DNA of 64,000 bases from G963663315 sp965231905 (GCA_965231905.1 CBDDOO010000002.1:1-64000), one strand, 5' to 3'. Shown: positions 1 through 8,982, counted from the stretch's first letter. A program made the numbers and translations. Notes: generated by a model not told the origin, from the sequence alone.

Positions 1-1203
1 GCCGAAAACATAACGTTCACTCCATCCAGGCCTGCTTCTCAGGTGGGTGGCATGGTGCCAACGACAACTCCAGCAACACGAACGGAATTTGCGAATCTGG
101 ATGCCACCAACGCCGGTTACGCAAAAACTGCCATTAGCAGGGCCGCTGATTCCCGCCCCCGCGCGGGCAGCGTTACGCAGTCATCCAATGCAATCAATAA
201 TGTCACGCAGGATCGCGTATCGGTAACGGCCGAGTATGGAGCCAGCCAAAACAGTTACTCAATTCGCAACGGGTCTTCGTGGTCCATCAACACGAGCAAC
301 GGCAATCCAGACGATATATCCGCGCGGGGCTTTGATGGCCAGGAACTGTACAGGCGCGTCAATGGCGGCACACTTTATGTCGATGTGTATTCCGATATCG
401 AAGCGCCGACAACACGACAGGTCAGTGTCCCGGGAACCTCGGGAGCGTCAGTTGCGATTCAAGTTGGCGACACAGTCACAGGGCTCACGCTGGACGAAAT
501 CAACGCCCGAATGGGAGATGGAACATTGAATGGGGTTCCAGGAACCTTTTCTTGCGACAGGGCCGGTGGTGGAGATTGCCCCTCATTCCTTGGGATCTTC
601 CCAGTTGGTACGGATTGGATGTTTACTCCGCATGGGTCAGGGTCAACACGTACTGAGTCAACCCCCGACACCGACTATCTTGCCGGCGGTATCTGGCTAT
701 TCGTACCCGACAGCGCGACGAGCGCCGACGATTTTGAATCCGGCGCTTTCGGTGATGGCAATGACCCGTTCCGTCAGAGCAATCTCGAGGCCTTGCAAGG
801 CACGGCGCGCTACACCGGCGCAGCGGCCGGCATCATTGAGGGAGAAGGAATTGGATACTGGGATGCCACTGCTACCCTGACCGCCAACTTCGGAGGAACA
901 AGCGAGCTCGGAACCATTGGCGGCTCGATAACTGGAATTAATGTAGATGACGAGCGGACAACCGGTTCGCTCACATTGCAAGAAGCCAGTATCGGCTCTT
1001 CCAACAGTGGCTTCTTTGAAGGCCGTTTGAGAGGCACCGTCAGTGACATTGATTACAGCGGCCGATGGGGTGGACAGTTCTTCGGAAATAGTGAGACAGA
1101 TGGTAAACCAGGGTCGGTCGGCGGCACTCTCGGCGGAACCGCGAGTGATTCTCGCGGGTCCGCAAGTTTCGTCGGCGTCTTCGGCGCCTACAAGCAGCCG
1201 TAG
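1..1203 (+). CDS. TbpB-like surface lipoprotein/solute-binding protein, C-terminal part (5' end outside window)
   Basis: The reading frame is open from base 1, so the true start lies upstream; about 400 residues are visible. The last 130 or so residues are glycine-rich alternating strands (GTARYTG, GIGYWDATATLTANFGG, GSLTLQEA, SASFVGVFGAYKQP). This resembles the small eight-stranded C-lobe barrel of transferrin-binding-protein-B-like proteins, which ends in a G-x-F-G motif. The preceding region is Ser/Thr/Gly-rich with a handle-like segment (YLAGGIWLFVPD). The next gene is a Slam-type outer-membrane secretor, the known partner of such barrels, which supports the call. No lipobox can be checked because the N-terminus is missing. 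It could instead be the tail of a larger multidomain surface protein. Its ligand cannot be predicted. Confidence 0.6.
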   Translation, partial: AENITFTPSRPASQVGGMVPTTTPATRTEFANLDATNAGYAKTAISRAADSRPRAGSVTQSSNAINNVTQDRVSVTAEYGASQNSYSIRNGSSWSINTSNGNPDDISARGFDGQELYRRVNGGTLYVDVYSDIEAPTTRQVSVPGTSGASVAIQVGDTVTGLTLDEINARMGDGTLNGVPGTFSCDRAGGGDCPSFLGIFPVGTDWMFTPHGSGSTRTESTPDTDYLAGGIWLFVPDSATSADDFESGAFGDGNDPFRQSNLEALQGTARYTGAAAGIIEGEGIGYWDATATLTANFGGTSELGTIGGSITGINVDDERTTGSLTLQEASIGSSNSGFFEGRLRGTVSDIDYSGRWGGQFFGNSETDGKPGSVGGTLGGTASDSRGSASFVGVFGAYKQP

Positions 1204-1227
1204 AGCCTCCCAACCAGTCGCGGTAAA

Positions 1228-1257
1228 GAAGGGCGGCCCTGACTCCGCCCTTCTTTA
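1228..1257 (+). terminator. Rho-independent terminator or attenuator between substrate gene and Slam gene
   Basis: A perfect 9-bp stem (GAAGGGCGG with CCGCCCTTC) around an 8-base loop is followed by TTT. It lies 24 bp after the TbpB-like stop and ends 7 bp before the Slam start, so it could set the ratio of the two products by partial read-through. Confidence 0.65.
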
Positions 1258-1264
1258 AATCTTC

Positions 1265-2626
1265 ATGCCCCCCGTCACGCTGGTCTGCGCTCTGGCTTTT
1301 CTGGTTTTATCCACAACCGCTTCCCTGGCCGCTTCCGACCAACCATCGCATCTGTCGGCTGACCCACAGGTCATCCATGCAAGAGTGCTGATAGAGCAAG
1401 GGCAGTTCGGCGAGGCGCTGCGGGTCCTGCGTCCGCTCGCCCCGAACCACCCGGATCAAACCGATGTCCTGTTTCTCACCGGCCTGGCCGCGCTCGGCGA
1501 GGCGCAACTCCCGGGAACCACAAAATCGGAACGAATTGATTTACTCGACGAAGCCATCGCGGCGCTTCACGAGATTCTGATTGACCGCCCCGGCCTGGTG
1601 CGCGTGCGTCTGGAATTGGCGCGCGCGTTCTTCCTCAAAGGAGACGATGATTTGTCACGCGAGCATTTCGAGCGTGTACTCGCGGGAGGACCTCCACCGG
1701 CCATGGTCGCCAATATCCAGCGTTTTCTCGCGGCGATGCGGGCGCGACGACGCTGGAGCGGCTGGTTCGGCGCAACCCTGGCTCCGGACAGCAATATCAA
1801 TGCAGCCTCCGATGTCGGGACCATCTATATCTACGGTCTCCCGTTGCGCCGCGATGCGGACACCGGAGCGCGGTCGGGTCTGGGTATCGTGCTGTGGGGC
1901 GGCGGGGAATATCAGCATCCACTGACCCGACAGATGAGACTTCGCGCGGGGGTTGATCTCTCGCGCAGGGAATATGCCGGACGAGACTTCGACCAGACTT
2001 CGCTGTCGGCACATACCGGGCCGCGCTGGCTGATCAACCGGGAGACGGAGATGAGTCTGCTCGGCAGCCTCCGTCGCCGCTGGGCGGCTGGCCAACCCCA
2101 ATCGCGCGAACGGGGCGGTCGTCTGGATGTAGTACATCGTCTCTCCGGGCGTGTGGTTGGCAATGGGCGAGTATCCTGGCATCAGCGCGACTACGACCGG
2201 GATCAGCATCTGGATGGTTCCCGTACCGACCTGTCGCTGAGCCTCCGTTGGCAGGCGACGCCAACGATGCAGGCTGACGCCACTGTTGGCTATGCGAGGG
2301 AACGGACACAATCAACCGTATGGAGAAACTCCGGCAAATGGCTACGGCTCGGCGCCTCCTTCGCGTTGCCGCGGGGCTTCACGGCAGGCGGGAGTGGAGA
2401 ATGGCTTTGGACCGATTACGAAGGCAACTGGGCGCCGTTTACGCCGGATGGCAGCGCTCGGCAAGATGGCGCCCGGATTCTTCGCGCTTCTCTATTCAAC
2501 CGCGCATTTACCGTATTCGGTTTCAGCCCCAAGCTCGCGCTCGTCAAGGAAGCGCGGGAATCCAATGCCCAAGCTTACGACTACAGAAGAAACCGCGCTG
2601 AATTGCAGTTTGTACGACAGTTTTAG
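1265..2626 (+). CDS. Slam-type (DUF560) outer-membrane surface lipoprotein assembly modifier
   Basis: 453 residues. An N-terminal signal peptide (about 1-22, hydrophobic, ending ASLAA) is followed by TPR-like helices (about 35-155: LIEQGQFGEALRVLRPLAP, LFLTGLAALGEA, VRVRLELARAFFLKGDDDLS). The rest is a long run of amphipathic strands ending in Phe (ELQFVRQF), typical of a beta-barrel that goes through BamA. The TPR-plus-barrel arrangement and length match Slam, which exports or flips TbpB-like proteins across the outer membrane (type XI secretion). The adjacent TbpB-like gene is the presumed substrate. The ATG at 1265 is the first start after an in-frame stop at 1256; no good ribosome-binding site is visible, so translation may be weak or depend on read-through. 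Confidence 0.8.
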   Translation: MPPVTLVCALAFLVLSTTASLAASDQPSHLSADPQVIHARVLIEQGQFGEALRVLRPLAPNHPDQTDVLFLTGLAALGEAQLPGTTKSERIDLLDEAIAALHEILIDRPGLVRVRLELARAFFLKGDDDLSREHFERVLAGGPPPAMVANIQRFLAAMRARRRWSGWFGATLAPDSNINAASDVGTIYIYGLPLRRDADTGARSGLGIVLWGGGEYQHPLTRQMRLRAGVDLSRREYAGRDFDQTSLSAHTGPRWLINRETEMSLLGSLRRRWAAGQPQSRERGGRLDVVHRLSGRVVGNGRVSWHQRDYDRDQHLDGSRTDLSLSLRWQATPTMQADATVGYARERTQSTVWRNSGKWLRLGASFALPRGFTAGGSGEWLWTDYEGNWAPFTPDGSARQDGARILRASLFNRAFTVFGFSPKLALVKEARESNAQAYDYRRNRAELQFVRQF

Positions 2627-2668
2627 ATGAAATCGGATAGACTTTGCCCGGATGGGCTGGAGAATAAA

Positions 2669-3226
2669 ATGTCAAGAATACTCGCTTTGAGAACTCGGAA
2701 CCTGATAAAGATCACATTTTTGTCGATGACCCTCATTTCATTAAGTTCTTGTGGGATGACGGATAAAATGCAGCGATTAGTAATAGATGCGGCTGACAAC
2801 AATTCCCGCCACATCAATACCGAGTTGCAATATACCGAGTTTGAATTACATTGGCAGAAAATAGAATTTAAAAACTCTGATGAATTCAAAAATGCTTTCA
2901 GCCAGAAACTGAGTGAAGAAATGGACCGGAGGGCGCCTAAAGCGCTTCAGGGAAATCAGTTGGTGCACATTGTTCTTACGGTTTCGGATGTATACAACCC
3001 CGGGGCTTTAGCAAGAGGTTTTGCCTTCCAGGATCCGTCAATAAAGATCACGGCGGTGGTTCGAGACCTGTCAACCGGCAAGGATATTTTTACCCGTGAG
3101 TTCAAAATTGTAGATGTCCTTCCTCCTGACTTTTCCGGTGGAATTCAATTTCGTATTGGAAGCATACCAGACAGACTAGCCTTGTCTTTCATGGGCAGCT
3201 TGATTGACTGGTTAAGGAAATTGTGA
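2669..3226 (+). CDS. Predicted lipoprotein of unknown function
   Basis: Starting at the ATG at 2669 (preceded by GGAG) gives 185 residues with a basic N-terminus, a hydrophobic stretch and a lipobox LSSC, so it is a likely lipoprotein. The mature part has no motif I recognise; the middle (VHIVLTVSDVYNPGALARGFAFQDPSIKI written in parts) has strand-like spacing as in small periplasmic lipoproteins such as DUF4410-type proteins, but this is only an impression. An in-frame ATG at 2627 would add 14 residues before the signal and is less likely. The gene follows the Slam stop closely but uses a different codon style (more AT-rich), so it may not belong to that unit. Confidence 0.6.
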   Translation: MSRILALRTRNLIKITFLSMTLISLSSCGMTDKMQRLVIDAADNNSRHINTELQYTEFELHWQKIEFKNSDEFKNAFSQKLSEEMDRRAPKALQGNQLVHIVLTVSDVYNPGALARGFAFQDPSIKITAVVRDLSTGKDIFTREFKIVDVLPPDFSGGIQFRIGSIPDRLALSFMGSLIDWLRKL

Positions 3227-3320
3227 CGGCTATCATAAGAGAACCATGTTCTCGCAACCGAAGCGGGGCTTGTGATGATTGGGCATGGGATGAAACAAGC
3301 GTTTCCCAGGGCTGATTGTG

Positions 3321-3326
3321 TATAAT
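3321..3326 (+). promoter_or_regulatory. Putative -10 box for apaG
   Basis: A perfect TATAAT lies 31 bp upstream of the apaG start in a 130-bp intergenic region. The matching -35 is poor, so the promoter is tentative. Confidence 0.4.
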
Positions 3327-3356
3327 CCCGGACAACCAGCCTTACCAGACAAGCTT

Positions 3357-3734
3357 ATGTCAGATAACCAGCAAATTCAAATCACCGTTATTCCGCAATA
3401 TCTCTGGGACCAGTCTCAGCCGGAAAACGACCAGTACGTGTTCGCCTATACCGTCAATATGGAAAACACCGGGCAAGTTGGCGCCCAGCTACTGAGCCGC
3501 CACTGGATAATCACAGATTCCGATGGACAAACCGAAGAAGTCAGGGGACCGGGGGTCGTGGGTGAACATCCAAACCTGAAACCCGGTGAAAGCTATCAGT
3601 ATACCAGCGGCGCCATCCTGAAAACCCCGGTCGGAACCATGGCCGGCAGCTACCGGATGCGGGACGAAAACGGCGATCTGTTTGACGCGATGATCCCGGT
3701 TTTCACACTGTCTGCGGAAGTGGTATTTCATTAA
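3357..3734 (+). CDS. apaG: ApaG family protein
   Basis: 125 residues from the ATG at 3357, the usual ApaG length. The single beta-sandwich domain shows the family pattern: FAYTVNMENTG, then LLSRHWIITDSDG, VRGPGVVGEHPNLKPGE and YTSGAILKTPVGTMAGSYRM. In Escherichia coli apaG lies next to apaH and ksgA; here neither is present. The cellular role is not settled; homologues form the substrate-binding part of some F-box proteins. A GTG at 3318 in the same frame would add 13 residues, but it overlaps the -10 box and is unlikely. Confidence 0.9.
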   Translation: MSDNQQIQITVIPQYLWDQSQPENDQYVFAYTVNMENTGQVGAQLLSRHWIITDSDGQTEEVRGPGVVGEHPNLKPGESYQYTSGAILKTPVGTMAGSYRMRDENGDLFDAMIPVFTLSAEVVFH

Positions 3735-3826
3735 CGGCCAACAGAGAGGATTATCCACCTGCCTCCATGCAAACAGCCATCAATAACCGGAGGGTCGTCA
3801 AGAACACGCGACAACGGCGTAAAAAA

Positions 3827-4660
3827 ATGATCGCCTTCGGATGGTATGGCGGAAAATACTCTCATCTTGATTTTATATTGCCTAATCTGCCGGAAGACCC
3901 CGTTCACTTCTGTGATGTGTTTGGCGGATCGGCAGCGATTTTGCTGAACAGAAAACCGAGCCGGATTGAAACCTACAACGATATTGATTCCGAACTGGTC
4001 AATTTTTTCGAGACACTGAGAAACCAGGAGGCAAAACTCACCAAGGCGATCAGCCTTACGCCGTTTTCACGTGAAGAATTGATGAAAGCGTGTCGCCCTG
4101 AAGTGGGCCTGACCAAACTGGAAAGGGCCAGAAGGTTCTATGTAAGAGCCAGACAGACACGCACCGGCCTGGCTCAAACGAGTACTGAAGGACGATGGGC
4201 GCACTGCGTCCTGACTTCGCGCGCGGGCATGGCTGGCGCCGTCTCTCGCTGGCTGGGCGGTATTGATGGTCTGCCGGAGATTGTGCAAAGACTACAGAGA
4301 GTGCAAATTGAAAACGCCCCGGCCCTGGAAATTATTGAACGATATGATACTGAAAACACGCTGTTTTATCTGGACCCCCCCTACGTCCACGATAGCCGCA
4401 ACGATACCAGAGCTTATGGACGCGAAATGACCGACGATGAACACATTGAACTCGCTGATATACTCCACTCCATTCGAGGCAGAGCCGTCATCTCCGGCTA
4501 CAGGACACCGCTTTATGACAAATTGTTTGACGGGTGGAAACGGATTGATGCACCGGTTAAATTATGTAATTCATCGAAAAGCAGCAGACAGGAGTCGTTA
4601 TGGATAAACTTCAATCCTGAAAGACCGGAGGTTCAAACGAGCATCTTCCCGGATGCTTGA
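3827..4660 (+). CDS. DNA adenine N6-methyltransferase, D12/Dam class
   Basis: About 277 residues. It begins with a SAM-binding signature (FGWYGGKYSHLDFILPNLP, then FCDVFGGSAAILLNRKPS) and carries the catalytic DPPY motif (LFYLDPPYVHDS), the order of alpha-class (D12) adenine methylases. It overlaps the next gene, a SacI-like nuclease, by 8 bp, so it is the modification half of a type II restriction-modification pair rather than a housekeeping Dam. The start at 3827 fits the conserved N-terminus; an in-frame ATG at 3767 would add 20 basic residues and cannot be excluded. A GGAGG-like site at about 3789 is too far upstream to serve 3827. Confidence 0.85.
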   Translation: MIAFGWYGGKYSHLDFILPNLPEDPVHFCDVFGGSAAILLNRKPSRIETYNDIDSELVNFFETLRNQEAKLTKAISLTPFSREELMKACRPEVGLTKLERARRFYVRARQTRTGLAQTSTEGRWAHCVLTSRAGMAGAVSRWLGGIDGLPEIVQRLQRVQIENAPALEIIERYDTENTLFYLDPPYVHDSRNDTRAYGREMTDDEHIELADILHSIRGRAVISGYRTPLYDKLFDGWKRIDAPVKLCNSSKSSRQESLWINFNPERPEVQTSIFPDA

Positions 4661-5711
4661 GTCAGCGCGCGCACGACTGGATGAACTATGGCAGACAGTT
4701 CATCATGAAACAAACGGAGAAATCAATCAGGAGATTGATCAGTTTATTACCAGTCGCTTTGTATCCATTCGATTCTGTTTGCTGACCCAGTTATTGGGAA
4801 AACTCGCGGCCCCACACCTGGATTGCCTGTGCTTGCAAAAGGGCGGGAGTGAATCAGATTCTCATTGGGACCCAAGGAGTTTTGCGAAAAAGGTCATTGC
4901 CCCCTGGAATGCCGAAAACCAGTATGTGCTCGGCACGAGTACCGACCCGTATGTAAGCAAACCACTGAGGAAACCCCGCATAGAAGAAAATCCTGTAAAT
5001 GTAAAAGGACAGGATGAATGGAGATTGTTGTATCAATTTTTGCACAATGTTGAATTGCGGGCATCGGAAGAGTTCACGCGCTTATGCGTACTTCAAACCC
5101 TGAGAAGCATCTATAAGAAGTTCTCTGAACTTGCCTTTGAGTACTTTGTGCCGAAAAGAATCAGTCTTGAACAAACTGAAAACCTCATTGGTTCATTTCT
5201 GTCAGAAGCCAGTGGCGGTGACCGCGGTCTTGCCGTGGCAGCCGCCCTGTTTCAGACCTTCGGCAAATATTTCAGGATTTACGAAAAGGTGAATCGCCAC
5301 GCAATAAACGCTTCTGATCAAGCCACTGGGTCAGTGGCTGATATTGAATGTATTGGGACGGATGGCGAGTTAAAACTGGCCATTGAGGTCAAGGAAAGGA
5401 ATCTTACGCTTATGGATTACAGAAGCGCTGTAGAAAAAGCCAGGAAAGCCTCGTTACAGGAACTATTGTTTAGCTCCCCCGGAATAGACCCATCGGACCA
5501 CCGGGAGATAAACGAATTAATGAACAAAACGTGGGCATCGGGTACAAATCTGTATCGTCATTCAATATTCGATCTCATCCGGGTCGGGCTTTCGCTGACC
5601 GGCGAGGAGGGGAGGAAAGATTTCCTGGAAAATGTGGGGAAGCAACTGGATACCTACAATACACAACCGATTAACCGGAGACGCTGGAAGGAACTGCTGG
5701 AAGAAATATAG
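4653..5711 (+). CDS. Type II restriction endonuclease, SacI-like family
   Basis: 352 residues, overlapping the methylase stop by 8 bp. The C-terminal half has the pattern I associate with SacI-like enzymes: TFGKYFRIYEKVNRHAIN, then ATGSVADIECIGTDGELKLAIEVKERNLTL. This holds an Asp followed by EVK, as in the PD-(D/E)XK nuclease core. The N-terminal half is helical and has no motif I recognise. The partner methylase is of the N6-adenine type; SacI itself is paired with a cytosine methylase as far as I recall, so the recognition sequence should not be assumed to be the SacI site. Confidence 0.7.
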   Translation: MLESARARLDELWQTVHHETNGEINQEIDQFITSRFVSIRFCLLTQLLGKLAAPHLDCLCLQKGGSESDSHWDPRSFAKKVIAPWNAENQYVLGTSTDPYVSKPLRKPRIEENPVNVKGQDEWRLLYQFLHNVELRASEEFTRLCVLQTLRSIYKKFSELAFEYFVPKRISLEQTENLIGSFLSEASGGDRGLAVAAALFQTFGKYFRIYEKVNRHAINASDQATGSVADIECIGTDGELKLAIEVKERNLTLMDYRSAVEKARKASLQELLFSSPGIDPSDHREINELMNKTWASGTNLYRHSIFDLIRVGLSLTGEEGRKDFLENVGKQLDTYNTQPINRRRWKELLEEI

Positions 5712-5735
5712 GGTGATTACAAAAATTTTCATCAA

Positions 5736-6578
5736 TCAGGCATGGTAACGGATAACGATGATGCCGAGCGCCACCAGGCAGGCCGCTGCGATACGCCGGC
5801 GGCCGAAAGGCTCCTTCAACAGCAGCGCCCCGATCAATGCGGCAAAGATCACGCTGGTTTCCCGCAATGACGACACCACCGCCATGGCTCCGATACTCAT
5901 TGCATGGATGACGAGACCGTAGGCAACAGCAGAGGCCAGCCCGCCCGCCAGTACTCCGGCGCGGTTCGCAATGATATACCCAAGCCACTCGCGCCGCCGG
6001 GTCATGAAAAGCCACAGACAAATCGGCAGCCCCTCGAAGACGAATAGCCAGAGGATATAGGACAAGCTGTTCTCCACCGTTCTTACCCCGACACCATCGG
6101 CAATGGTATAGGCAGCGATCATCGCCGCAGTGACCACACCCCAGCCGAGGGCCGGAAGTGAGCTTCGCAGATGATGACCACCGAACACCGAAAGAGCGAT
6201 GAGACCGACACTGATCAAAAGAACACCGCCCAGAGATCCCGGGGACAGGGTCTCTCCGGCGAACCAGGCGCCGCCGGCCACCAGCATCGGCGCCATGCCC
6301 CGGAAGAGCGGGTACACCAGCGACAGGTCGCCACTTCGGTATGCCCGGGCCAGGGTGAAATAATAGATCGTGTGTATCAGTATGGATGCACCGAGGTACG
6401 GCCAGGCCGCAGGCTGTGGCAAAGGTGCCCACCAGACCAGACACAGACTTGCGATAGCGGCAACCAGTGTATAGGACGCAACACTGTAGAGCGGCGAGCC
6501 GCCGGATTTCGCCAGGGCGTTCCAGCCCGCGTGCAGTACCGCCGCGAACAGGACCAGCGCGATCAGGCCGGGCGACAT
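5736..6578 (-). CDS. EamA/DMT-family inner-membrane transporter
   Basis: 280 residues made almost entirely of about ten hydrophobic helices in two EamA repeats. The second repeat has the typical ending (VSSLRETSVIFAALIGALLLKEPFGRRRIAAACLVALGIIVI). The family exports or imports small metabolites; the substrate cannot be told. It converges on the restriction gene, with only 24 bp between the two stops. Confidence 0.85.
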   Translation of the reverse strand: MSPGLIALVLFAAVLHAGWNALAKSGGSPLYSVASYTLVAAIASLCLVWWAPLPQPAAWPYLGASILIHTIYYFTLARAYRSGDLSLVYPLFRGMAPMLVAGGAWFAGETLSPGSLGGVLLISVGLIALSVFGGHHLRSSLPALGWGVVTAAMIAAYTIADGVGVRTVENSLSYILWLFVFEGLPICLWLFMTRRREWLGYIIANRAGVLAGGLASAVAYGLVIHAMSIGAMAVVSSLRETSVIFAALIGALLLKEPFGRRRIAAACLVALGIIVIRYHA

Positions 6579-6787
6579 GGCGCCTCAGGGTGGTGTGGCG
6601 CAGGCGCCCGGTCCATCACCTGTGAATCAGCGCTGGCGCATGCGATACATGCCTCCTTGCGAACCCGCTTGTGCTTTATAATCAAATATCGATAACTGAC
6701 GCGAACCAATCAAATCATCCATACGAATTGATTGTTCCAGCACAGATGTACAAATACTTCCGCGATCGTTCAGGAAAGAGTGCATAA

Positions 6788-8560
6788 TCATCGACTTTCT
6801 CGCCAGGCATCAAAATACTCAACCAACGCCGACCGGCCGGTGATCTCGACGATCCGCACACGCAGTTCGGTCCCTTCGGCATCGGTCAACTGCAATTCCT
6901 CGCCGGGGATGAAGTGGACCGGCTGTTGTTCGCCCTCGTTGACCGCAATATTCGAAGCGTACAAATAAGTCCGGTCATGAGTATCGCGGATCGGATTCAA
7001 TCGGCCCTTCAACCCCGGAATATAGCCGGTAGCCTCCGGGAAGATAACGCCTCCACCTTCCGGCAGGGCATCCAGATTGATCGCAAGCGCTCGCTCACTT
7101 GGTATCCAGTCCCGCTCTGGATGCGCGGCATGTCCGGGCGCGGACGCGAATACGGTCATGGGCAGTCGTGTCGTGTGCAGATCAACCGCCGCTTCACCCT
7201 GCTCATCTGTGGTTGCGCGCTTCCAGGTCTTGTTCGGAAACAACAGCAGGAGATCAACGCCCGGCAGGGGCTGACCGCCGGACCGCACGGAAATGACGGC
7301 GCGGGCGGGACTGCGTTCCTGCATCGCTGCGGGAATGACAAGAAGGACTTCCGAATCGTCAATGACCCGGTATTCAGGATACTTACCACATAACTCCCGG
7401 GTTCCGCGCCGGATCATGGGGACCCCATCGCCGCGGCGTTCCATGTAGTACTGTCTGTCTTCTCCACCACGAGTCCCGCTAACCGGCATCCGCGCCAAAA
7501 CGGAAGTCAATGCCTCGTTTCGGGTCGATTGCCGTAAGGCCATACTCTCCACTGTCAGATTATTCGGCAACGAACCGGGTGACTGAATCTCCAGCCGATC
7601 ATCGAACATGGACAAGCGAATCCTGCTGGACCTTATGGAATAGTCGCGATGGGCCACAGCGTTGACCAATGCTTCGAACACGGCCTTCTCGCTATATTGA
7701 GGCAGGTCCGAACGGGCCGGATCCTTGCGAGCCGCAACCCTCATGTTTCTGGCGACAAACGCAACGGCGCCAGCGATCTGTTCGTTCAGTGGGCCGGTAA
7801 TTTCCTGAGCGTCAATCTGGCCCGATGCACGGTCAGTCCCCCGGTATCGGGTTGCCGTGATGCAGGCGTTGGGCAACCATTGTTCCGGATTGGGAGTGCA
7901 CAACAACACGCCGGCGACGGTGGCGCGGAGAACGCCAGCCTCGTCATCTTCCAGAAGCGCCAGTTTGCCAAGCGCCGCCTCGGGTTCGGCGGCGCCCTCG
8001 GCGCTCAGCAACGGTTTCCAGAACGCTTCGGCCAATGTCCTGAATCCGGTCTCCGGCACCGGCTGTTTGTCGAACCACAGAAAGCGGGCCTGTGACCGCC
8101 GTTGCGTCAGGCGTAGCCGTTCGTCGCCACCCATCAGCCGCTTCGAGGCGCCCACCCGAATGTAATTCCCGCCGGGGCTTTCATGCACGGTATCACTCTC
8201 CGGCACCTCTGCCAATAGCACCAGCCTGCCGCCGGACAGTTCCCTGTGATGGGTGCGGATGCGAACAGGCGGCTTGATCGTATCGGCGCTGACCTCCACC
8301 AGAAGATCGTCCAGGTTCGCGATTTGTTTGTCCGACATGCCGATGATGCTACCGTCGTCTGCAACGCCAGCGAGCAGCACACCCCCGGCGGCGTTGGCGA
8401 AGGCCGCGATTTCGTCGGCCCAGTCGCTACGGGTCGGTCGCTTCGGACGATCCCCGACAAACTCGATCTGCTTGAATTCCCAGCCGCTGTCCTCTCCCGA
8501 TCTCAATCGACTTTCGATATCTTCGATGCGGTAGTTCATTTCATATCCCTGAATATTCAT
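6788..8560 (-). CDS. Schlafen AlbA_2/ATPase-like transcriptional regulator with a C-terminal extension
   Basis: 590 residues. The N-terminal AlbA_2 (Schlafen) domain shows the motif GWEFKQIEF and ADEIAAFANAAGGVLLAGVADDGSIIG. A middle region carries the HATPase_c_4-like signature (AVFEALVNAVAHRDYS). About 170 residues follow that look like a strand-rich Ig-like module (PARAVISVRSGGQPLPGVDLLLLF) and a short end domain, which is longer than the usual 400-500 residue member. Such proteins are called regulators or helicase-like, and Slfn domains occur in antiviral nucleases. The second ATG, at 8539, has an AGGGA at better spacing and is an alternative start. Confidence 0.7.
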   Translation of the reverse strand: MNIQGYEMNYRIEDIESRLRSGEDSGWEFKQIEFVGDRPKRPTRSDWADEIAAFANAAGGVLLAGVADDGSIIGMSDKQIANLDDLLVEVSADTIKPPVRIRTHHRELSGGRLVLLAEVPESDTVHESPGGNYIRVGASKRLMGGDERLRLTQRRSQARFLWFDKQPVPETGFRTLAEAFWKPLLSAEGAAEPEAALGKLALLEDDEAGVLRATVAGVLLCTPNPEQWLPNACITATRYRGTDRASGQIDAQEITGPLNEQIAGAVAFVARNMRVAARKDPARSDLPQYSEKAVFEALVNAVAHRDYSIRSSRIRLSMFDDRLEIQSPGSLPNNLTVESMALRQSTRNEALTSVLARMPVSGTRGGEDRQYYMERRGDGVPMIRRGTRELCGKYPEYRVIDDSEVLLVIPAAMQERSPARAVISVRSGGQPLPGVDLLLLFPNKTWKRATTDEQGEAAVDLHTTRLPMTVFASAPGHAAHPERDWIPSERALAINLDALPEGGGVIFPEATGYIPGLKGRLNPIRDTHDRTYLYASNIAVNEGEQQPVHFIPGEELQLTDAEGTELRVRIVEITGRSALVEYFDAWRESR

Positions 8561-8581
8561 TTCGACCTGTCGGTCGCCAGG

Positions 8582-8893
8582 TTAGTGTTTTGTTTCGCCT
8601 TTGAACATCTCAAAAATATGTTCGGGCGATGCATCTGAGTCCAATAATTCCAGTCTTTCCATTAGAGACAGATTTAAATTGATGGTTATTTCTTCGCTGG
8701 TTTCGTCATATTCCCAGGATTCTATGAGTGATTCTGTTCGCGTGATCTTTTTCCCTGTATTCGGATCAGTAATTATTGTCTTGAAATGTCCGTCTCTCAA
8801 TTTTTCCAGTGTTTCGATCGTTTGCTCTATTTCGTGTCCGGATTCTTTCTGCATTTCTTCCCGGCTGATTTTCAAGATTTGGATTTTGTTCAT
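8582..8893 (-). CDS. Hypothetical protein
   Basis: 103 residues from the ATG at 8893, with no family I recognise. It is acidic and helical (QTIETLEKLRDGHFKTII, then ESLIESWEYDETSEEITINLNLSLMERLEL in parts). It lies 22 bp upstream of the AlbA_2 gene on the same strand and is more AT-rich than its neighbours. The frame runs further upstream to 9016, but that part is derived from a palindromic repeat and is unlikely to be translated. Confidence 0.45.
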   Translation of the reverse strand: MNKIQILKISREEMQKESGHEIEQTIETLEKLRDGHFKTIITDPNTGKKITRTESLIESWEYDETSEEITINLNLSLMERLELLDSDASPEHIFEMFKGETKH

Positions 8894-8957
8894 GTCGTTT
8901 TTTGTTCTTTGTGATTTATCATATAATTCGAGTTCGCCCTTCTCGGAGCGGTTGACA

Positions 8958-8982
8958 GGCGGGCACGGTGATCCGCCCCTAC
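8958..8982. repeat. Dispersed extragenic palindromic repeat, copy 1
   Basis: The palindrome GGCGGGCACGGTGATCCGCC plus CCTAC is nearly the reverse complement of a copy at 62807-62833 on the other side of the window. It is intergenic and can form a hairpin of six G/C pairs. Confidence 0.6.
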
